From Moniliella sp. 'wahieum' (lineage: Eukaryota > Basidiomycota > Moniliellomycetes > Moniliellales > Moniliellaceae), in assembly GCA_003971905.1 (NCBI GenBank), contig RSEE01000032.1, positions 434,001 through 498,000 of the forward strand: DNA of 64,000 bases, read 5' to 3'. Both the position numbers and the translations under genes were made by a program. The notes beneath the pieces are model-generated. The model was not told the DNA's origin, searched no databases, and saw only the letters and a list, made by a program, of their open reading frames with translations. This document shows positions 58,268-64,000 of this stretch, piece after piece. Within the stretch, counting starts at the first letter, position 1. The number at the start of each line of letters is the position of its first letter.

Positions 58268-58875
58268 AGTGAGACGTGCGCTTGAAAAGAGACGGGGAAG
58301 AATGATGGTCGTTGGTGGTTGATGGAGGAGACGAAAGCAGAGCCAGATTGAGCAGCTGTGTGCATCGCAGGCGACTCGCAGTCAAGCACCAGCTGCATCA
58401 TGCATCATGCGACCTGCCATCAGTGACTAGTGAACGATGAGCGTGTGGTCGATGAATCGTGACATCATGCAATTAACGATCGTCTTGTGGGGCTGTCCCA
58501 ATCCACGGGCGGCATCGGGTGCACACAGACCACACCTGCCTCTGAGACTTCATCTGAAGTGCATGGGACATGTGACATGTGACGAGTCAGTGACTTGCGA
58601 TGTGATCGATGGTCGATGATCGATGATCGATGATCCTGGTTCCTGAGTCGGTTCTTGAAACATGCAATTCGAACAATGGCGAGAGAGAGGAGAGGCACCA
58701 AGGCGAACTGGCGAATTGGGAGCGCACGTGACGCGCGTGACGGTACCGAGGGCGCAATCAATTCAGTAACACTGCAACCCTATGACACAAGCCTGATTAT
58801 AAACCTACTTCTTCCCATCCACCCGCCGTTGGGTTGCCCTTGCAATAACACCACTAGCCAGACCAACTGCCCAAC
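58268..58875. other. Divergent promoter region of inhibitor and uS19 genes
   Basis: Contains ATGCAT words (about 58394-58411), GACATGTGACATGTGAC (about 58566-58582) and a GATCGATG array (58604-58635). The final 60 bases are the likely uS19 leader. Confidence 0.5.
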
Positions 58876-59534
58876 ATGTGAGTACTGATCCCGATTCTTA
58901 TGTCCGCTGGGGAGGGGTGTACTACCACCTGAAGGGTGTGCACGGGTATTCAGTTGCTGGCTGCTTGGACTTGTACCCCAACTTTCGATACACCGTCAAC
59001 CTCCCCTATGTCTCCGCCTGGCGAGACCATTCCTAGTCCTAGAATTCGCCATGGACAAGATGAGGACATCGTTATTGACACGGCTCGTGCAGGATTCTTA
59101 CGATGTGCTGAGGCGGCTGCCTCAAGGCCCGCCTGACGTTCAAGAAGTCCTTACTACCGCGGGATTGAGCTCTCGAAGCTGTTGATCTGAGCAACGAGGA
59201 GTTTATGGGCATTGTCCATGCCCGTGCTCGCCGTCGCTTCCCAGCGCGGCTGAAGCGCAAGCCCATGGGTCTCATCAGAAGCTGCGCAAGGCGAAGCAGG
59301 AGGCCCTCCAATGAGAAGCCTGCGCTTGTCAGACGCACCTTCGCAACATGATTGTTGTTCCTGAGATGATTGGCTCCGTGATCGGCATCTACACGGGTAA
59401 AGTTTTCGCCACGGTCGAGATCAAGCCCGAAATGGTGGCCCACTACCTCGGCGAGTTTGCCATGACCTACTTGCCCTCCGCCCATGGTCGTCCCGGCCTC
59501 GCGCCCAGGCGGCCGCTTTATTCCTCTAAAGTAA
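58876..59534 (+). CDS. RPS15: Ribosomal protein uS19 (RPS15)
   Basis: Small-subunit head protein near the decoding centre. The ATG at 58876 is followed directly by TGAGT; if one G were present (ATG|GTGAGT) an intron 58879-59092 would join ATG to GATTCTTACGAT, a usual layout for this gene. Exon 2 encodes, in shifting frames, the family sequence [80 protein letters not shown] and the terminal FIPLK at 59517-59531 with stop 59532-59534. About eight one-base shifts occur in 440 bp, for example near 59106, 59148, 59181, 59240 and 59275. Every peptide block is well conserved, so this is an intact gene in the organism more likely than a pseudogene. Confidence 0.85.
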
Positions 59535-60282
59535 ACGTGGAGTCCGATTTCCATCGACTCCGGTTGGAGCACACTTGCCCAACGGGCTTGCATGCTTCCC
59601 CCTGCTGTCATGTACAGCTTATGCCTCTCCCCAAAATGTTGGTCCTATCCCAATCATACAGCCTCTCACCAGCATCTATCTTTGTGCATTAACTTAGATG
59701 CTATTGGAGCACAGCCCATGTCAACTGGAACAGTATGGCATTCATCCCGCTGTACAGAGGATGGATGCCTTCTGAGCCTGATCTACCTAGGAATCGTGTG
59801 CGTGGTTTCATTGAATAGTGGGCAGGTGGGAGAATAGAAAGCACATGGATCGCTTGGCGGGGGTGCAGTCTCGTGATACACTCAGGAAAAGACACACGAG
59901 ATCAAATCGAAGTGGACAGAACCCGAAAGTGGAACAGAGAAATGCAAGAGAAAGACAGGGTGTAGGGGTATTGATGGTGAGGGCGGTGAGGGCGGTGAGG
60001 GCGTTCGTAGTGAGGACCATGGTGTTCGACACTTGCTTCAGTTTGGCGCAACGTGCCTGCAGAAATATCCCATTTCAAGGGGCGGAATGGAGCGGAAAAA
60101 AGGGGGGTAGCTCATTACAAATGGCTGGACGCGGAGAAGACAGGCGCCATGCGGCCGCTCCTCCCGTTGTAGACATCGAGTCGAAGCTGCCTGGCGGCCG
60201 AGGCTCACACCGCTGTCTGCTCGCTGCACCCGACCATCCAATCGGACCAACACCAGTCCAGGGGCCGAGCTGGTCACCCACC
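59535..60282. other. Intergenic region
   Basis: 3' flank of uS19 and leader of the complex I gene. An open frame covering 59818-60339 is basic and shows no domain. GAGGGCGGT repeats lie at about 59980-60002. Confidence 0.4.
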
Positions 60283-61093
60283 ATGTGTGCGTGTTCTCCC
60301 TGCCTCTCTCGGCTAGTACTGACCCTTCTCAGCATCTGATTCCTCAACCTCCGCTGCCCGCACGCCCGAGTCGGTCATCAACCCAAAGAATGACACTCCC
60401 TTCCCGGCCAAGTTCCCAGTCATTGACAAGGACCCCCACTTCAACCGTGTCATCAAGTTTTTCCGGGCCTCGGACTATGCTATGTGGGGTGGTATCACTG
60501 CCCTCGTCCCCGGTCTGCTGACTTTCATGGGTGCGTTCCCTCTCGTCTTCCTTGCCACCAACGTGCATGTGCGCTTTCTAATTCTTTCTCTCCACAGAGT
60601 ACATTGACCCCCCTCACGGCGGAACGGGAAGCGTCGATCATTCGTATTGGCTGGTATGGTGCGCTGCTATGGGCTTCTGCTGCGCGTACCAACGTAGTAG
60701 CTGTGCGTATTTTTCCCCTGTTCAGCACGGCTTTAGTGTGGCCACTGACTTGAGCCTCACCCAGACCGCTTCTTTGGCTGGACCGAGAATATTCGTGAAG
60801 TGGCCATGGCTAAGAAGGATGGGCGGATGCCAAATGCCTGGAGGGAAGAAGCCTTGGGGATACCGCGAGACGATCTGTCCCCCGGCTACAGGGTGTTGCT
60901 TTCCGTAACTCGTGTACATGGCCACTTCGCTGAGTTTGTTCCCCTGTTCAACTTCACGAACCATCCTTATCACTTTGCCGACGAAGGACTGGAGGGTATG
61001 TGGCATGATAATTGGCCATGCGGTATGCCGGACGGCCATCGAAGACAGTGCCTGCCCTCCTGTTCAGGCTCGGAATTTGTTCTGTTCTACTGA
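60283..61093 (+). CDS. NADH:ubiquinone oxidoreductase 21 kDa subunit
   Basis: Accessory complex I subunit of fungal mitochondria, homologous to Neurospora NUO-20.9. A probable initiating ATG at 60283 is followed by a small intron ending near 60334. Exon 2 reads SDSSTSAARTPESVINPKND, FPVIDKDPHFNRVIKFFRAS, DYAMWGGITALVPGLLTFM. Intron 60531-60597 joins TFM to EYIDPPHGGTGS. After MGFCCAYQRS, intron 60713-60774 leads to RFFGWTENIREVAMAKKDGR, the family signature. The last exon has GVAFRNS and LFNFTNHPYHFADEGLEG, typical of the end. One or two frame shifts occur between 60860 and 60950; stop placed at 61093 is uncertain. Confidence 0.83.
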
Positions 61094-61820
61094 GGCCTTC
61101 ATGTTCCCCTTGCCTCTATCCTGAGCGTGTTGGCCTACTTTGTACTGCATCGGAATTTTGAACCATGGGGCAGTGTATTGGAGCTCTGGACAACGGCGGG
61201 GCCAGTGGGAGCGGCTGCAGTGAGAAGAAACAACGGGAATGCGAAGGCCAGCTGTGGCAGGCGCGAGCGCCACCCTCCAAGTGATTGCCAGCGTATAGTG
61301 AGTGCTCCGACTGAGCAGAAACTGCGCTCAACACGCCGCGGCGTGCTGGCTGGCACAATCTAGGTCGGCTGCTCGGCCCCACTTGGAGAGCGAAGTGGCA
61401 GGGTGAGCGATGCTAGTGGCGCCTACGACCCCTGGGCGCTGGGCGGAATTGATAGATCGCTGGCTGAGCCACGCTGTACCAGTGCTGTATCGTCAGCACA
61501 TGCAGATCGGTGAGGGGGTCGGTGACAGATAGACACGCCTTGCCAGCGCTGAGGCGCTGAGGTCCGCCTGGTGCTGCCTGGTGCTGCCTGGTGCTGCCTG
61601 GTGCTGCCTGGCCCTGTCCGAGGCTCAGCCGCGGGGTGTATGGCCTATGGCCTGTGGCCTGTGGCCTGTGCCCTGCGGGCGGCTGCGGCTGCTGTTGCGC
61701 ACCAGCTGGCGTCACCGGCACCCTCCTCCCTTCGCCTGCCAACCTCAAACGTCCCCCCACCATCTCGGTTGCGCTGCTGCTCCTCCTGTGCTTGCTGCCC
61801 CCACCACCTCATCATTGGCC
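61094..61820. other. Intergenic region with 10-bp repeats
   Basis: Contains four GGTGCTGCCT units (61570-61609) and GTGGCCT repeats (about 61640-61670). No gene supported; the last 80 bases are pyrimidine-rich leader of the CreC-like gene. Confidence 0.5.
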
Positions 61821-64000
61821 ATGGCCGCTGTCCCGCAACAAGCCCAGGCCCAAATCCATGCCGGCCCGCCCCTGCGCGCGCGCCAGGTGGGCCAGGCCAT
61901 CATGGCGCCTGAGGGTGTGTACAAATGCGTCTCGTCCCTTCCACCCCCAGGTAGTTCACGTTCACCGGCGTGGTCGGTGCCTCTTTCGGCGGTTCTTCCC
62001 TAGGCGCAGACAACAAGCCCGCCGCGCCGGTTCAGCCCCCCCGCCCTGGGCACTACGACAAGCATCACGATTCTCACGGACACCCGGCGTACCAAGGCGG
62101 CATGCTCGGCGTGAACGGCTCTTCTGGCTTGCCGGCTATGTCCTCATCGGCTTTGACTTCTTCAGGGTCAGCCTTAAACCAGATCACGGGCGGCAATGCT
62201 CCCCTCAGCGTGTTGGTTCAAGCACAGCAGCCACGCCAACCCCCCCCGCCTCGAGTGGCACTCCTTACTTTGCGTTATCACAAGAACGGTAGCCACCACA
62301 TCGAGTTTCCCTCGGAGGCCCTGCATGCCGCTGCGCTCTCTCGCGTCCTTCGTGACGCAACTTTCATTGGCCAGGGAACCATTCCCACTCCACCCCCACA
62401 AGAGGAGCAGCCTAGCAATCCAATTGCTGCCATTGCTCAGTATCGGCAGCAGACGGCCACAGGCCTCTCCTCACTTCTCCAGCCTCAACTGGCCGAGGTG
62501 GGACCCTCACTTCCCCTGTCCGACCCGGATGAGCAAGCTGGGGCGGATGCGTATGGCAAACGTGGGTCCGCCGCACCTTCCGCAACGTCCGAGCCATTTG
62601 TCACACGTTACTCGCCCAATCCCGACCTGCAGCGCATTCTCGCCAAGCCCGAAGGATCTGGGGAGAGTGAGACGTTCGCATTTGTCAGTTTGGACAAGAT
62701 GCTCGTCTGGCTCCTGGATGTCGGGGGGCGCAAGTCTAAAGAACCTTTAACCAGGGTCACCTTTGCCCAACCCATCACCGCGGTTAGCGTCAATGGTGCC
62801 TCGGCCCGTCCCGGACCTCGCCCTGCATCCAAGGTCGAGACTGGTTCTGCTGCTCTTTCACCTGAATTTTCGAGCCAGGGCAGCCCGAACAGCGACGCGA
62901 CACCAGATAAACGATCTTCCCGCCTGCTCGTGGCCGGGTGGACGTTGCTTTGGGCTTTTCCACGGGGGACGTGGTCTGGCTCGACCCAGTCAATGGCCGC
63001 TGGTCCCATATGAACGCCGGGGGCTGCCTGCACAAGGCACCTGTCACGAGTCTCAAGTGGGTGCCGGGCACGTTCCTCATCTTTGTCGCATTTGCTGATG
63101 GTTTTGTTCTACTGCTCGAGGCTGGTCGGGCTGATTGGCGCCCACACATCCCCAGTTTGAACCAAGCCCGGCCCAAGCCCACTGATGCTTACTGCCACGC
63201 ATGGATCCCGAAGCAAAGTCGTCCTATGCTTGTGCAGAGAATTACGAAAGATAAGTCACCCAAGGCCAAGCCCATTCAGCCGACGAAAGACCAGCAACGG
63301 GGGATTCCAGGGGCTGACGATGATCAAGAGATTTAGAGGATGCAGGTGGAATGGCTTCCTTTGATCCACCCCCAAATGTAAACACCGACCAAAATGACTA
63401 CGCCTTGGTCGATACCTGGGACGAAGAAAAGTGCTTGTAACCCACCCGGGCGACCCCGTACAAACTGAACATGGGCCCAACCTCCTTGATGGACTGGCAC
63501 AGGCCGTTCCCATCTCAATGTTGGGTACACCCTCCGCTGATATGCCCCGAGCAGGCGACCAAATGCCGTTCAAGTTGGTAAACCCCGTCAGCGCATGGCG
63601 CGTGTCCAAACATCGGATCACCGATTTTGCGTTTGCCCCACCCGAGCCGAACGAGGGATCGGATCCGAGCATGGTCAGTCTCGGGACATCGGCTGGCCAA
63701 ACGGAACCGTCTCTCTCCCATGGTCTCCTCTTGTGGCTGTTACGGACGCCGCGGGCAACCTGCGGGTTATTGACATGGAGAACGAGGCGCCACTGCACAC
63801 TTGGAAGTCCTACTTCGGAGGGTTAACTTCGGTCGCTTGGTCCCCTGACGGTCGCTTCCTTGCCACTGGAGGAGAAGATGATCTTCTCACACTTTGGGCC
63901 CCACGGGAAGGACGGTTGGTGGCGCGAGCCCAAGGCCATACGAGCTTTGTGTCGAGCCTTGCGTTTGACCCATGGAGGTGGCCGGTGGAAAAGCGTACCT
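61821..64000 (+). CDS. creC: CreC/WDR20-like WD40 protein (3' end outside window)
   Basis: Scaffold that binds and activates a ubiquitin-specific protease (CreB in Aspergillus; carbon catabolite control). ATG 61821 gives MAAVPQQAQAQIHAGPPLRA; a 36-nt intron (61915-61950) precedes FTGVVGASFGGSSLGADNK. Then a disordered region, RVALLTLRYHKN, SETFAFVSLDKMLVWLLDVG, and in later frames FSTGDVVWLDPVNGRWSHMN, APVTSLKWVPGTFLIFVAFA, PISAWRVSKHRITDFAFAPP-like sequence (63590-63650), NLRVIDMENEAPLHTWKSYF, LTSVAWSPDGRFLATGGEDD, and GHTSFVSSLAFDPWRW. The SYFGGLTSVAWSPDGR block is diagnostic of CreC/WDR20. Apparent stops at 63335 and 63825 are frame shifts. The protein continues past the window edge. Confidence 0.83.

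Noticed and set aside
1-64000. CRISPR array, prokaryotic defence island or transposon
   Set aside because: No regularly spaced repeats with unique spacers, no cas, transposase, integrase or reverse-transcriptase motifs seen in any frame.
1-64000. Programmed translational frameshifting or an alternative genetic code
   Set aside because: Shifts occur at many different sequences, in both directions, without a shared slippery site, and stop codons are used normally at family-typical C-termini; base errors explain it better.

Overview
The window is nuclear DNA of a fungus, most likely a basidiomycete. Evidence: short GT-AG introns (about 36-95 nt), tRNA genes split one base 3' of the anticodon, a fungal Zn2Cys6 regulator, a GH5 exo-glucanase, a CreC-type WD40 protein and the fungal complex I 21 kDa subunit. 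Order or genus cannot be read from the sequence. About 18 protein genes and three tRNA genes were found. No transposase, reverse transcriptase, CRISPR array or bacterial-type island is visible.

Layout. 0-7 kb: Ctr-type copper transporter, a minisatellite-bearing spacer, then an Mss4-type phosphatidylinositol-4-phosphate 5-kinase. 7.5-10.4 kb: two reverse-strand genes that I do not recognise. 10.4-15.9 kb: gene-poor DNA with a 0.24-0.37 kb segment present four times and tRNA-Phe. 15.9-20.4 kb: an MFS exporter and an SSP120/nucleobindin-like EF-hand secretory protein. 21.1-23.8 kb: a Ser/Pro-rich reverse-strand protein. 23.8-29.2 kb: a 5.4 kb gene desert of short repeats. 29.2-33.9 kb: a divergent CK2-like predicted pseudokinase, a small unknown gene and tRNA-Cys. 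34.3-39.4 kb: GNL1-type circularly permuted GTPase and a GH5 exo-beta-1,3-glucanase. 39.9-44.1 kb: tRNA-Val and a dual-specificity (MAP-kinase-type) phosphatase. 47.0-53.1 kb: Zn2Cys6 factor facing a C2H2 zinc-finger protein with a long Gln-Ala tract. 54.8-61.1 kb: wax-synthase/MBOAT-like acyltransferase, a membrane protein, an I9-type proteinase inhibitor, ribosomal protein uS19 and the complex I 21 kDa subunit. 61.8 kb to the end: CreC-like WD40 protein, cut by the window edge. The genes are ordinary scattered housekeeping and regulatory loci, not a pathway cluster.

Two properties dominate. First, nearly every conserved gene is interrupted by one-base shifts, usually a base missing from a short homopolymer, while the protein on both sides stays well conserved. 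uS19 has about eight in 440 bp. This looks like an unpolished consensus rather than true pseudogenes, so gene boundaries below are envelopes that span introns and apparent shifts. Second, intergenic DNA is filled with short arrays built on self-complementary hexamers (ATGCAT, ACATGT, ACTAGT, ATCGAT, AAGCTT, ACCGGT, AACGTT, AGATCT, AGGCCT) repeated with one to four base spacers. I know no named element that matches this.

I did not find a clear new multi-gene system. The best candidates for something undescribed are the palindromic-word arrays, the CK2-like protein lacking its catalytic Asp, and the paired zinc-finger duplication.
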